DNA from: Incurvaria masculella
Lineage: Eukaryota; Arthropoda; Insecta; Lepidoptera; Incurvariidae
Assembly (NCBI GenBank): GCA_946894095.1
Contig: OX335654.1
Span: 17,369,687 to 17,433,686, forward strand
DNA: 64,000 nucleotides
Direction of reading: 5' to 3'
Shown here: piece by piece, positions 41,165-52,027 of the stretch
How positions within the stretch are numbered: the first letter of the stretch is position 1
Layout of the letters: every line of letters starts with the position of its first letter
Made by a program: the position numbers and the translations under genes
The notes under the pieces: generated by a model
Told to the model about the DNA's origin: nothing
Database searches by the model: none
What the model saw: the letters and a program-made list of their open reading frames with translations, nothing else

Positions 41165-41727
41165 AACGAACTAGTCCATGGTTCGGAATTCATTTAAAAC
41201 TGTAAGTCCCCTGCCTCTACTAGGTGATAGACATTAGAAGAAAGAATAATCGAAGCGGCTATAAACAATGTTCGTGTTTTGCATCCAGTAAAATTTTTAG
41301 GGTTCCGTACCGAAAGCCTAAGGTACTACTAAGCCTCCGCTGTCCGTCCGTCCGTCTGTCTGTCACAGGGCTAAATCTTATGAACCGTAGTAGGTAGGCA
41401 GCAGAATTTTTCAATGAGTGTGTATTTATGTTTGTATAACAGCAAACAGGTATAATTGAAAAAAAATATATGTGGGGTGTTCAAATGTGAATTTTTTATG
41501 TTCAGTCTTGTACGATGGTACGGAACCCTTCGTGTGCGAGTCCGACTCTCAATCGGCCGTTTTTTTTTAATTTCATTCATTTCTATTTCACTACTTTGTC
41601 CTTATGGTGACTTTGCACAATTTGATAAGTCAGAGAGCACCATGGCACCGTATTCCTTCGGGAAAGCGGTGTGTTAGGCTAATATGGTGGTGGTTGTGGT
41701 ATTGGCTATACATGTCTAATTACATTT
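41165..41727 (+). mobile_element. SINE-T fragment split by a GTCY-MITE
   Basis: Left part 41165-41292 (CCATGGTTCGGAATTCATTT, CTACTAGGTGATAG, TTTTGCATCCAGT) and right part 41638-41727 (CACCATGGCACCGTATTCCT, TTCGGGAAAGCGGTGTG, GTGGTATTGGCTATACATGTC) are successive pieces of the SINE body. GTCY-MITE copy 10 and ~70 bp of other DNA lie between, and ~35 bp of the SINE is missing. Confidence 0.65.
41299..41568 (+). mobile_element. GTCY-MITE copy 10
   Basis: Complete but decayed: GGGTTCCGTACCGAAAGCC, short (GTCC)n, TTTTTCAATGAGTGTG, and a hairpin reduced to GTGCGAGTCCGACTCTCA. Confidence 0.85.
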
Positions 41728-42229
41728 CCAATCCATTGAATACGTATGCCGCGATTTGCCAAGCGCCCCTGTCCTACAAGCCGGTTAATTATTCTTATTA
41801 TTATTTTTATTAATTTTTTTGGAAAGATAACAGCTAAATTATATTATAAATAAATAAATTTAAACAAACTATACGGCCACTAATAAATTTTCACTTTTTA
41901 ACAATTTCACACAAAAAATATCCACTTAATCTAATTCTATGTTCAGTCAAACAAATATTGATTTGTTCAAGATTAAAACAATTTATCCCACCAATGGATT
42001 CGCTACTGTGATGCGTTAATCAAAGTGTTGCCATTATGTTAATACTCGCAAAATCCCAGCACGTGCCCACTCGGTATTGCCGTTCATTAACACCAGGGTA
42101 AATAAAGTCATAAGCGTTATGGTCGAATTGCAACATTTGGAACTCTACCGCTTGGGTTTTAAAGCATACTGTGTATTGATTTTGTTGTTGTGACCGATTG
42201 CTGGGAGGTGCTTTGACCTCGGTAGATAT
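41728..42229. other. Unassigned AT-rich DNA
   Basis: No repeat or gene recognised. Confidence 0.3.
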
Positions 42230-42335
42230 AGTCTGCAGCTTAGAACATAAGCCTGGTTTTAACCGAGTGCTAATTGATCTTAATCGACACTTACTCTTGT
42301 ACTGGTTTGATTGTAAGAAAGGCCCGTTTTTACAA
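42230..42335 (+). mobile_element. I-MITE fragment
   Basis: AAGCCTGGTTTTAACCGAGTGCT, TTAATCGACACTTA, TTGTACTGGTTTGATTG and AGAAAGGCCC follow the order seen in the I-MITE at 53475-53633. The right terminus is missing. Confidence 0.65.
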
Positions 42336-42365
42336 AAAGCGACATAAACCCTAAAAATATCTTTT

Positions 42366-42455
42366 GATTACACCGTGTGAATGCAATGCAACCGAAAGTT
42401 AACTATCGGATTTCAGGTAGCAAGAGGTGGTGAAATCAGGGGTAGTCAACGGTGC
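42366..42455 (-). repeat. Z dispersed repeat
   Basis: In reverse, CCCCTGATTTCACCACCTC and TACCTGAAATCCGATAG match the left half of the element at 59985-60110. Confidence 0.6.
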
Positions 42456-42654
42456 CGTGACCCTAAGGGTATCTTTAACCATATTGTGTTCATTACACAT
42501 GTGTCACACATAAGCATTGCCTAAGGGGTCTTAGGTGTCTACGTAATAATGTCAGATGGAGCAATTGGTATGAACATTTAATTTTGTATATAGCTTTTTA
42601 TCTCTTTCCAATGTAGCAGATTAAACCTTAATTATGTGTCATTTATTTTATTTT

Positions 42655-42690
42655 ATTTATTTAAACTTTTTTGATAATGAAACTACACTA
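42655..42690 (-). mobile_element. LINE-P 3' end trace
   Basis: ATTTATTTAAACTTTTTTGA...AACTACACTAAG is the reversed terminal sequence of LINE-P. It is followed by an H-type repeat fragment. Confidence 0.5.
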
Positions 42691-42850
42691 AGCCCCGGTT
42701 GCACGTACCGTCCTGCACGTCAACATCACCGTCAACGTATGATTAAAGACAGATCAGTCAAAATTTGCGTTGCACGAAACTTAAACATTACGTTGATCGC
42801 TGATGTTAAACGCTAATCGTAAACACTCCCGACCCATCGATCACCGTCAA
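42691..42850 (+). repeat. H-like repeat fragment
   Basis: CACCGTCAACGTATGATTAAAG near 42727 recalls H units at 45345 (ATCAACGTCAACGTATGATTAAAC). Otherwise diverged. Confidence 0.4.
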
Positions 42851-43404
42851 AATCACGATCAAATAATAATTCAAAGTATCATAAGTTACTATTTTTATAT
42901 TATTGTAGTCTTATTGGACCTTAAATAAGAGGCAAACGTCGCCATTAATGGAATGCAATGCTTTGTTTTTCATAATTATTACCCTGGCACTCGGTTCCAC
43001 AGATTAAAAATTTCGGCGCCATTTCTATGTAATCTGTGGTGCTACCAACAGCTGAAAGCAAGCCGACATATTGGGCGCTAGTAGCGCCACCCCGCGGCTC
43101 CAAGAGCAACTGTTTTGTTTGTTAGTACGAATGGTTGACGCTAGATGGTGCTTCGATTGTGCCTGTCCCTTTCTGTTTATGTACTGTGGGAGAAGGGCAG
43201 TACTATGTCAGCTCAGGCGGTGCTAAGAGTTGCCATACAGCAAACATTTTTGCCGATTGTTTCGAGGGACTATTTGTGGTCTGACTCCTGGCAAGCTAAC
43301 TTTGACGAAAATATGTTACGTGCAACGCATTTTCATATGATGGGCGATTAGCCGTCACATCATCGTCAAATGTAATCAGTAACGGATAACATTTTACGAA
43401 GCGT
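42851..43404. other. Unassigned DNA
   Basis: A plus-strand 68-codon frame (43145-43351) has no recognised domain. GGCGCTAGTAGCGCC near 43074 is a short palindrome. Confidence 0.35.
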
Positions 43405-43600
43405 CGTGCACTCCGGCCTAAGTTACGTCAAAAATTGAATGATCCGCGGATTCGATCAACTCTGTAAAGAATAATCCGCAAATAAACTTTACGAGTGTTC
43501 CGTCCACAGTAATGAAATACATACTTACATCTAAATGCTACTGCCAAACAATGTTTATTAGAATAGTCAAAATAAACAGTCATCCTCAGTGCAAAATGAA
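43405..43600 (-). mobile_element. LINE-P fragment
   Basis: Reverse copy: AAGTTACGTCAAAAATTGAATGATCCGCGGATTCGATCAAC, AATGAAATACATACTTACATC, GCTACTGCCAAACAATG follow the order of the copies at 49834 and (forward) 57636. Confidence 0.65.
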
Positions 43601-44098
43601 TTAAAAAAATAATTTTATTTTTATTTTTTATTTTTTTCTTTGGGAAACATACAGTTACCAAGCAAACATATAAATAACTTCCAGAAAAATACACACAAAC
43701 CAGCAAAGTTTCCACGCATAGAAATATCTTACATAGTATGAATAACAAGTTTCAGTAAAGATAAATAACAAAATAACAGAAACAAAATAATAACACAAAC
43801 AGATTGAATGACCAACTTAAAACCAGACACAAGAAACATAGAACACGCATACTACTTGCTACACAAAAATAACTCAAACAAAGATTTCTTTCAAAGAGAA
43901 TACAATAATATGTAGAGTCTGACAAGTATTCTCTGGTGTAAAGGCCTATGTCGGGTGTATACAATTTTAACTGTAGACAACAAAAGGTGAAACAGAAAAG
44001 TTTCTATCAAAACATGCTGTATATTATAGGAAACGCAACTTTTGTGACTCAATAGTTTATGCAGAGTAATGCCCTTAAAATAATACGTGCCTTGTTTT
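43601..44098. other. Unassigned AT-rich DNA
   Basis: T-rich start (43616-43640) followed by AT-rich DNA; minus-strand open frames are of low complexity and show no domain. Confidence 0.3.
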
Positions 44099-44404
44099 TA
44101 GGGTTCCGTACCCAAAGGGTGAAAACGGAACCCTATTACTAAGCCTCCGCTGTCCGTCCGTCCGCCCGTCTGTCCGTCCGTCTGTCACAGGGCTGTATCT
44201 CATCAACCGTAATAGGTAGGAAGCTGAAATTTTCACAGAGTGTGTATTTATTTTGCCGCTATAACAACAAATAAGTAAAACAACAAAAATATAAAAATTA
44301 AATGGGGGGGCACATACAAAAAACGTTACTTTTTTGTGTTAACTCTTGTACGATGGTACGGAACCCTTCGTGTGCGAGTCCGACTCGCACTTGGCCGGTT
44401 TTTT
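44099..44404 (+). mobile_element. GTCY-MITE copy 11, complete
   Basis: All landmarks are intact: AGGGTTCCGTACCC, (GTCC/GTCT/GCCC)n at 44153-44190, TTTCACAGAGTGTG, a GGGGGGG run and the hairpin at 44371-44390 before TTGGCCGG. Confidence 0.93.
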
Positions 44405-44676
44405 AATCGAACGTCAAACATTTTGTTTTCCTTCCCGTACATTACTTCCTCGAGAAATCCGCCGCAGGTCGACATCGTGAACTATGACGAATGTAGGAAA
44501 ATACTGTTTCAAAACCCATCCCCACTCGTGCCGGCGCATCGCGTGCCTGGCACCACTACCAGGTCGGATCTGTGCCACCACCACATCGTCGGACACTTCG
44601 GGTATTACATTATTAGGTAATAGGTACAGTGCCGGGCAGAACAGGGTATAAGCTGGGTAGCGCAACTAACTTTCTA

Positions 44677-44985
44677 CAGGGTCCGTCACTCGAAGTGTTA
44701 CCAATCGATACTGATGTCATTTGGTTAATTGAAGTACGGTTTATTAAAAATGATATCGAAATGCTAAAAAAAAATTAATTTTAAGACATCATTGTTTTCG
44801 TTCGATATAGCCTCCTTTGGCACGGATGATGGCACCAAGTCTTCCGGCAAAGACATTGCAGGCTGCACTAAGATCGGTTTGCGGTATTAGTAGGTGTGAT
44901 ATTAGTAGGTGTGATATTAGTTCCATGTTCAGTTCCGAGAAAATAAACACGACACTGTCTGTACAGGACTGCACTGCACTTTCAG
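44677..44985 (-). pseudogene. Tc1/mariner-type transposase C-terminal relic with ITR
   Basis: On the minus strand a frame ends DLSAACN.FAGRLGAII.AKGGYIE and a stop at 44789-44791, which fits the C-terminal end of Tc1/mariner-superfamily transposases as I know them. Beyond the stop, after ~110 bp, lies TA|CAGGGTCCGTCACTCGAAG (44675 onward), a typical CAGGGT-type inverted terminus with TA. The upstream coding part is replaced after a tandemly repeated ATTAGTAGGTGTGAT, and the other terminus is not found, so it is truncated. Confidence 0.6.
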
Positions 44986-45344
44986 TTTTCTTGGGGTCTT
45001 AGCAGTTTCAGTGATGTTTCAATCAACTGAAAAATTAAAAAATTGTCGCCTCGTGTCGCCTCACGAAAAGTTATAATTTTGTTTAAATTGCTCTTAACAA
45101 CCCTAAAACTACTGATATTTTTGACAAATATTTACGTCCTATGTCCAAAAGTTGGAACCGGGATTTCCCATCGCATCAAACGCATAGAGGGCGACTTTGC
45201 AGCGTAGAAAAGTAATCATATGTCTTGCTCCATATACATTCCCAAATTTTCATTGCCCAATTGAATGTGTCCCTCACAGTACAATAGCCACCAAACCGTA
45301 TATTTTTTTATTTTAATAATTACAACGACTTTTCATCTGTTAGA
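44986..45344. other. Unassigned DNA
   Basis: TCGTGTCGCCTC is directly repeated near 45050. No repeat or gene recognised. Confidence 0.3.
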
Positions 45345-45671
45345 CTTAGGGCCGAGTGCACGAAAGGACAAAAATCGAAATCAACGTCAACGTATGATTA
45401 AACACGTTACTTTGTATGGACAGTATTGAAGGAACTCCATGCGGTCCACTAAAAGTGACGTGTTTGAACATTGATTAACTCAGCCGTCTCTTCGTGAAAT
45501 CGAGGCTTAGGGCCGAGTGCACGAAAGAACAAAAAATCAAAATCAACGTCAACGTCTGATTAAACAGGTCACTTTCTATTGACAGTATGGAAGGAACTCC
45601 ATGCGGTTCGCTAAAAGTGACGTGTTTGAACATTGATTAACTCAGTCGTCTCTTCGTGAAAACGAGGCTTA
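45345..45671 (+). repeat. H tandem dimer, 161-bp period
   Basis: Two units begin GGGCCGAGTGCACGAAAG at 45350 and 45511 and run through AATCAACGTCAACGT, GGACAGTAT and AAAAGTGACGTGTTTGAACA to TCTTCGTGAAA.CGAGGCTTA, with few differences. A single unit recurs at 63104. Confidence 0.9.
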
Positions 45672-46300
45672 ATCTTACGTGTTTGAGCCGACTTCATCAT
45701 GGCCTCCATGTTGCGTCAAAAGTTCTGAAGAATTAGGAAACTTATAAAAGCCAGAACCTGTACCCATAAATTGTATATGCCACGATGTAGCTTGCTAAAC
45801 GTGGTGCAACATGAACTCTACAGAAACATCACGGTCATGCAAGTGTGGTGAAAATATTGAATAATATTATGAAATGAGAAAGAGCGGATTGCATTGGGAG
45901 AGTACTTTTATAGAACAGTAACACAACTTGACTGTAATGAGCTAAAACAAAAAATATTTGGTAGGATTTAGTATACATTTTAGTCATTCAATTTAAGTAA
46001 TGTTTAATCGATGCTAAACATCGCATAAATAATATGTATAAACAATGGTTTGTTTTATTTCCAAAAATAGTAAAAATATATCATTGTGTGTTTTATTGAT
46101 TGTGACATTACAATTTTCATGTCAACTTTTGATTTTGCAGCAACATGTTCATCAATTCATCCCCTTTTTAACCGACTTCAAAAAAGGAGGAGGTTATTTC
46201 ATCCACTTTTCATTCCCTAATACGTCAGTGACGACGTGGTCGTCGCGCATGTCGTTCCAGAACTCTCGAACATGTACACTCCATTTTTTTTTTTATATTA
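45672..46300. other. Unassigned, with a motif common in Lepidoptera
   Basis: TTTTTAACCGACTTCAAAAA...AGGAGGAGGTT at 46164-46194 is wording I know as very frequent in lepidopteran repeats. The surrounding element cannot be delimited. Confidence 0.4.
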
Positions 46301-46870
46301 CAGGCTTGCCCGCACCCCGTTGCGCGTGCATACTGTCACGTATAACGTTCGTGATTTTCCGGACCTAGTTTGGGAAACGGTTCTGACAACAAGGAAACCA
46401 CAGTTTCGGGGATAATAAGGTTTATTTATCTTTTCTGACGATCCGGGTTGGTACGGTACAACCTGAGGGGTTGGGCTCCACTTCTGTCCTGAGCCAGCGC
46501 TCTACTCCAACCGATGGAGGACCCGTTAGACTCTCCGTACAATAGCGAAGTTGGCTCAAGTTCCAGGTTCCACCCAGGGTTGGCTCCAATCCAGGCTTGA
46601 CTCTATCCGGCGTGACTCCAATTTAGGCTTGACTCAAATCCAGGCTTGGCTCTATCCTGGATCCCCTGTGAAGGTCACTTGGTGAGACCTCCACCCTCTG
46701 ATGCTGGACCCTCTCGTTTCCGAGAGGTTGCAGGGTCAGTTGATGAAGGTATCACAAATAAAAAATAATACAGGCGTTGAACAATAAATACCTTTCGGGG
46801 ATTCAATTCGGAGCACGTGTGGCCGATGGCCAGACCATTTGTCTCTCCTGGGGCTCTATTAACGTGCAAA
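46301..46870. other. Unassigned region containing a minisatellite
   Basis: GC-richer than its flanks. The short inverted pair GGACCCTCTCG/CGAGAGG lies near 46706-46730. It might be an LTR or other retroelement end, but no TG...CA boundaries or partner copy is present. Confidence 0.3.
46551..46660 (+). repeat. Minisatellite, 16-17-bp units, about six copies
   Basis: Units follow the pattern TTGGCTCCAATCCAGGC / TTGACTCTATCCGGCG / TGACTCCAATTTAGGC and so on, with substitutions in each. Confidence 0.8.
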
Positions 46871-47745
46871 AATATAAATTATAAAATTTGTATGTACTGG
46901 TCCATGAACTTTTCCCGTAAAAAACAAAATCTCCTGTCAAAATTGACATAAATAAGAAAAAAAAACCTAAAATGATTGTTTCGTGCCAGGTTCAATTATC
47001 ATTCATCCGAGAGTATGTAGGTCTCGTTTCACTACGTGACAATACATAAGTCGATTTGAGTAGTTGTTTCACTGCCTGCCATAAACATGCCGAGGGACTG
47101 TGGCGGAGGCACGCGCGGGTGGGGGGGAGGCAGCGGGCGCGGGGCGGAGGGGTGACGCCTGCAGCGAATGAACGGGGCTTCCCCGCCACTCGAGCGGCAC
47201 TCCTCGTTTATGTGAATGGATGTCGAAGTGACTCACTTCATTCTCATACGTTTAGATTTAAGTTATCTAATAGAGAATAGAGTAGTATTTTTCTTTACAT
47301 TATGAAATCATTAAAATGATTTGCTCTGAATAAGATGTACGTCCGCGTAAGTTTAAAAAAATAATATATAAGCTTTCATTAAAATGTCTTTGTTTTAACA
47401 GATTTCCTAAAGGTTATCAAGACGACCCGCGCGACAGTGTTTATAGGCCCATGAGAAAAACAAAAGAGTCACCCGGCAAACTAAGCTGTTCGTTAAATCG
47501 TTTTTTGGGCATCTATAACTTAAAAAATTGTGGATACATATTCAATAATGGCCATTGATTATGATAACTTTGAGAAAATCTAATTTCAAGATACATTTCA
47601 AGAATTCAGTTAAAAAACAGATCCGGTACTGATAAATAAATGACACAATTTGGAAGCAACCCAATTTCCGCCTTGGTCACAGCACTGCAGGCCTATTCCG
47701 GTCATCCGTGCTCTGAGCTGCTAGTCCCAGTTGTCTCCTAAGCAG
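46871..47745. other. Unassigned DNA with G-rich block
   Basis: 47090-47190 is CG-rich with GGGGGGG and GGGGCGGAGGGG. The rest is AT-rich and unassigned. Confidence 0.35.
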
Positions 47746-48020
47746 TCGTTTACGGAACTTCGAAGTTCCGTAAAAACGTCAAACTCCATACAAGTTTTTA
47801 CTAGATATTCTGTCGTTTTACTTCTTCGAGCTGTCAAAATAAAACTCGTTTTTGTATGAAAACGCGGAGTCGGCGTAAACGGCAACTTCGACGTATTTAC
47901 GGCAACGTTGAGTAAGCTGTCAAATCAAACTCGGACTCGCAAATAACGCCCACTGCGCGCGCTCTTCAATTTCTCCATACATTTGAAAACGCCAGACGAT
48001 CAGTTTGCCGTAAACGCCGC
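47746..48020 (-). mobile_element. FB-1 copy, reverse
   Basis: In reverse it matches core and right arm: GCCGTAAATACGTCGAAGTT, GAAGAAGTAAAACGACAGAA and GGAACTTCGAAGTTCCG. The left end stops at GGCGTTTACGGCAAACTG. Confidence 0.8.
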
Positions 48021-48059
48021 AGGTGACAGCAGGGACTACGGGCTCTAGAATCATGAATC

Positions 48060-48200
48060 TTTCACATCCCGCACAAGCTGGGTGTCGTGAATAGAGCGTG
48101 GATAGCACGGAGCCTTCCAGAACTCCGGCTCGTATAGGGTGAGGCGACGAGAGCGCGAAAAGCTCTGTCGCAAAAGCTTCGTTCTCTGAGGTAGTCTCGG
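48060..48200 (-). pseudogene. Jockey-like reverse transcriptase fragment
   Basis: The minus frame reads LSSPHPIRAGVLEGSVLSTL, with GVLEGSVLS at 48100-48126. The conserved RT motif in Jockey/R1-type elements is of the form IRAGVPQGSVLSP, so PQ has become LE and P has become T. Only about 25 residues can be aligned before the frame runs into FB-1. Upstream residues in the same frame are not recognisable. Confidence 0.5.
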
Positions 48201-49539
48201 AGGATGAGACCGGTCTGTCTGGCACCCGTAAGCATGCAGGTGAAGAAATAACAGGAGATCGGATGGGACTAAAAAAGATTCGACACTTCAATTGAGCCGC
48301 CAGAGGAATTTGGCATTTGTTTCGGTGGTTTCGGTTCTCGCTGAACACATCATTACGAATGAGGCATGACGTAATGACCATCTGATTTATTGAAAATAAT
48401 TCTTATCTTTATCAGTTTACCTACTAATTTGGGAGGGAGACTTCAAATTGGATTTATCTCCGTTTTCATCACTGCGCTACAAATGTGTACGGCGATATAA
48501 TGTTGTAAGTCGCGTGGCGTCATTTTTTGTGCGCTCGTTGTATGGAAGTTATTTCTCCATACATTCTTCACCTTCATGCCCGTAAACGGTAGACAAAATC
48601 GCTTTGACAACCACTATGACAACGGTTTTCTCGACTGATAGATTCCTGATTGCTGAGCTCGGAGTTCTGAGAATTCCTGGAGTAGTTAGCAACGTTACTG
48701 AGAGTGATTGAGGTCGGTCAGTCCGGCGGCGGCGGCGCGGAGGCGAGGTGGGGTCTCGCCGGACCGGTTGGCGATGGCGCCTGGTTTCCCACGGTGGCGG
48801 AAGGTCGCGACCACGTGCCGCGGTGACGCCTCCACCGCGTCCATGTAGATGGCGCTACAGTCGTGGGTCGCCGTTTCGAATAACGGACGCGGACCCGTAA
48901 GCATCAGAAAATTACACTCCCCATACCACCTTAGTTTAATAATCATTTGAAAACCACTGATCCAATTTCGGTCAAACAAATATCTGTGCCTGCACGTTTT
49001 TTTATGTTGAAACCGAGTGAAATAACAGAAAAATAAAACATATTTCTTTGAACCGTCGTTTTCTTACGAGCAATCCGAATGCATCATGTGGTAAGTGTTA
49101 GTTTCAAGTCACAAGCAAGGTTATATTATCGAGGCAATCAACTTATGTATGTACAAGTGTTAGAACTCTTGTATACTTTAGTAAAACAGGACTAATTGCT
49201 GTAAAAGATTTCAACGTTACTAATCAATATTTTTCAAGCTTAATTGTATTTTGTATTGTTTATTTAACACCCTACCACAAGGAAGAAGAACTGGCACGTT
49301 TTTTTCAACGTCCAGTCTAAGTTTACAAAAGTATTTGCCAATGCTTACGGACGTAAATTTGTATGGATACATTATTTTAATTCCTTGTAAAATAAACATT
49401 AAGTATTTGTTATTAATGATAAGAGAAAAACTTAGGTAGATACAACAAAATTAATATTAATTCACAAAAATTAAAAGTTCATGCCGTATGCATGAATATA
49501 AATTTATTTTGCAAATACTATATCCTCCATTTAACGTGT
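48201..49539. other. Unassigned DNA with CG-rich patch
   Basis: 48720-48870 is CG-rich (GGCGGCGGCGGCGCGGAGGC). The minus frame through it (94 codons) has no recognised domain. Remaining DNA is AT-rich and unassigned. Confidence 0.35.
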
Positions 49540-49680
49540 TGCCAATATGAGTAGGCCAGACCCCACAAACAGCACCCGTTCACGAGCAACACGCCGGGTC
49601 TAGCCATCGATTCTCTCAACCATATTTCAGGGAAAGTGTTGACCTGAAAGCTGAATCCTGACCTTGAAGCGATGCACTAA
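49540..49680 (-). repeat. AA dispersed repeat, copy 2
   Basis: Reverse of 31021-31155: CCCCACAAACAGCACCCGTT, CTCTCAACCATATTTCAGGG and GTTGACCTGAA are shared. Confidence 0.6.
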
Positions 49681-49833
49681 CTCAGTGGCAACAAGAACAA
49701 TTTGTGATACATGTTTTTTTTTTGTGCACGTTTAGTTTATCATTTCTGTCATGTCAGATAAGGTCACTGTGACCTGATCACATAGTAACATAACGAAGAG
49801 ATAAAGTCATTCTAAAGACATTCTAACAAAAGT

Positions 49834-50062
49834 ATATTTCATTTATTTAAACTTTTGGTAGTCAAACTACACTAAGTTACGTCACAAAAATCCGCGGATT
49901 TGATCAGCACAGCAAAGAAGAACCCGCAAAGACACGGGTTCACATAACATATGTTTTCCGTCCTCAATTATGAAATAGACACTTAGATCGAAACGCTACT
50001 GCCAAATAATTCCTTGGTAGAACAGAATAAGGCAAAGAACAAAGAACAATAATATAGACATA
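49834..50062 (-). mobile_element. LINE-P fragment
   Basis: Reverse copy: CATTTATTTAAACTTTTGGT, AAGTTACGTCACAAAAATCC, GCGGATTTGATCA, GCTACTGCCAAATAATTCC and GGCAAAGAACAAAGAACAAT, matching the forward copy at 57636-57893 over its length. Confidence 0.75.
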
Positions 50063-50101
50063 GAATATACAACTTTTTTATAATTAAATTCGCCAAAATA
50101 G

Positions 50102-50945
50102 TAAGTAGACGTCTATATTAAGGTTTAACAATAATTGGTTTTTCTTGGAAACCGTTTTTTTAGAATCTTTTGATGGTTGGGACTAGAGTGAAAAAACGAG
50201 TTCAACGCAAACAAATTTTCCATGTAATTAAAAACCGCCTACGGTGACTGTAACTATACTCAGCATTTTAGCGAATTGCATTGTAATAAAGTTACATAAA
50301 TATGCATCAAGACTTCGTAGACGCCTATATTAACGTCCAACAACAATTGGTTTTTCTTGGCAAAACATTTTTTTTTTTTAAACTTTAGATAATTGGAACT
50401 AGAATGAAAAAATCGAGTTCAACGCTTCGTAATCTTTCCAATTAATTAAAAACCGCCTACCGTGACTAATTTATTTTAAATGACATTTAAAGGAACTTTA
50501 TAAGTGAAAGTGCTGATTATCTTGTACTGGTATCGATTGCAAGAAGGTAAGAAAGGCCCTTTAATGTACGAATTAAGCTAATCAGTACTTGGTGGAAGAG
50601 ACCCTTAGCCTGGTTTTAACAAAGTGATCATTTCATTTAATCGACACTTAAAGGGCCTTTATTACTAAACTTCTTATTATCTTGTAGAGGTATCTAATGC
50701 GAGATGGTAAGAAAGGCCCTTTAATGTGAAGATTAAGCTAATCAGTACTTGGCCCTTGTATTTTAGCGAATTACATTGTAATAAAGTTAAACAAATATGC
50801 ATCAAGATTTTGTAGACGCCTATATTAACGACCAATACCAATAGATTTTTCTTGGAAATATTTTTTTTTAGAAACTTTCGATAATTGGGACTAGAGTGAA
50901 AAAAAATGAGCTCAACGCTAGGTAATTAAAAGTCGACTACTGTGA
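50102..50945 (+). repeat. N tandem array, three ~212-bp units, split by I-MITE
   Basis: Units begin GTAGACGTCTATATTAA at 50105, 50317 and 50812. Each has TTGGTTTTTCTTGG, GGGACTAGAGTGAAAAAA, GAGTTCAACGC and AAAAACCGCCTAC, and ends with TTTTAGCGAATT.CATTGTAATAAAG. The I-MITE pair sits between units two and three. Confidence 0.85.
50485..50752 (+). mobile_element. I-MITE, two monomers, nested in the N array
   Basis: First monomer: AAAGTGCTGATTATCTTGTACTGGTATCGATTGC...AATCAGTACTTGGTGGAAG to 50602. Second: GCCTGGTTTTAACAAAGTG...AATCAGTACTTGG to 50752. The same two-monomer arrangement, reversed, occurs at 56758-57017. Confidence 0.75.
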
Positions 50946-50975
50946 CTCCGAAATCCTGAGTCTCGAAAAGTTTTC

Positions 50976-51118
50976 TATTTAGTTCAATGTAGCCGTACTC
51001 ATAAATGAAAGGTTCTGGCATGGCACCTAATTCCTTCGGGAATGTGGTGTATTGCGCTAATATCATAACAGTAATTGTGTGGTATTAGCCATCCATGTCA
51101 GGTTGCATAAAAAATAAC
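50976..51118 (+). mobile_element. SINE-T 3' part
   Basis: From TTCAATGTAGCCGTACTC through GGCACCTAATTCCTTCGGG to CATCCATGTCAGGTTGCATAAAAAA. 5' truncated, as typical retroposition products; poly(A) is short. Confidence 0.8.
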
Positions 51119-51901
51119 AAAATTAAAATAAGATGCAGTTTACCTGTTTTTTTTTCTGTCCGCCTCCCTTTTGTGTCACACGAATGTGTCTATAGAAACT
51201 ACATATGAGATTCACATAGTAGGAGGGCTCCGGACTGCTAGAAGGCTTTCTAGGGTCGCAGGGATGTACGATTTCACGGGCCGGTTTTTAAAAGTTGCCT
51301 ATCTTCTGAAAAACCCTTCTGGTTTTTCACACAATTTCCTCGACGGGCCCGGAAAAACCGGAAGACCCACATGGCGCGCGCCACTCGACCACCGGGGAAA
51401 CAACAGACACGTTTCTGCCACAGTTCATCGCATGCGGCGGCATTCCGACCAGACAGACACAAGCATAAATTGATCGCCGTGCAACAGTGTACAATCGACG
51501 ACATAAGTCCAGTAGCACCCTACGGTCGGGTTTGTTTTGCACATGTGGCGTGCCCCGTCCCCCCCGACCGGTCTCTAGGCGGGGCGTCCTACCGCAAGCC
51601 GCGCGGGCGGTGCTACCCCCTCCTCACGCTTCACCTCCGCGCGATGCGAGCGCTTCATAGCAATTGCGTTGGAATGTGCTACTGGACTTTTGAATGCGAC
51701 TATACCTCCATTGCGACCGATAATAATGCGTGGGAAACTCGCGTGGCCGGTTTCGTGTCACCGTGCGATCTAGAGAGGAACGTGATTTCCGGTGCGTGAT
51801 GAAAATGCGGGGGCATTTCCCGACCTACGTTGCGTAAGGCACCGATTGTGCTGTGGTGGGCACAATTTGAAGAGTTTAGCATGGGACTTGAGAAGTGTGT
51901 A
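51119..51901. other. GC-rich unassigned block
   Basis: 51340-51790 is CG-rich on both strands, with overlapping open frames up to 142 codons (51371-51799). No domain, Kozak-like context or splice signal stands out, so the frames are treated as chance in stop-poor DNA; a host exon cannot be excluded. Confidence 0.35.
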
Positions 51902-52027
51902 CGCATGATTATTATAAAAATGTTTTCAGATAGACAGTGTGAATATAATAAAAATATGTGGACGTATGATTATTATTAAAATGTTTTCAGATAGACAGTG
52001 TGAATATAATAAAAATATGTGGACGTA
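51902..52027 (+). repeat. 61-bp tandem duplication
   Basis: ATGATTATTAT.AAAATG followed by TTTTCAGATAGACAGTGTGA and ATATGTGGACGTATG occurs twice with one or two differences (units from 51905 and 51966). Confidence 0.93.

Noticed and set aside
46301..46870. LTR of a retrotransposon
   Set aside because: No matching second copy, TG/CA boundaries, primer-binding site or polyprotein is seen.
51371..51799. 142-codon frame in a GC-rich block as a host exon
   Set aside because: Open frames overlap on both strands of stop-poor DNA; there is no domain or splice evidence. Kept only as an unassigned block.
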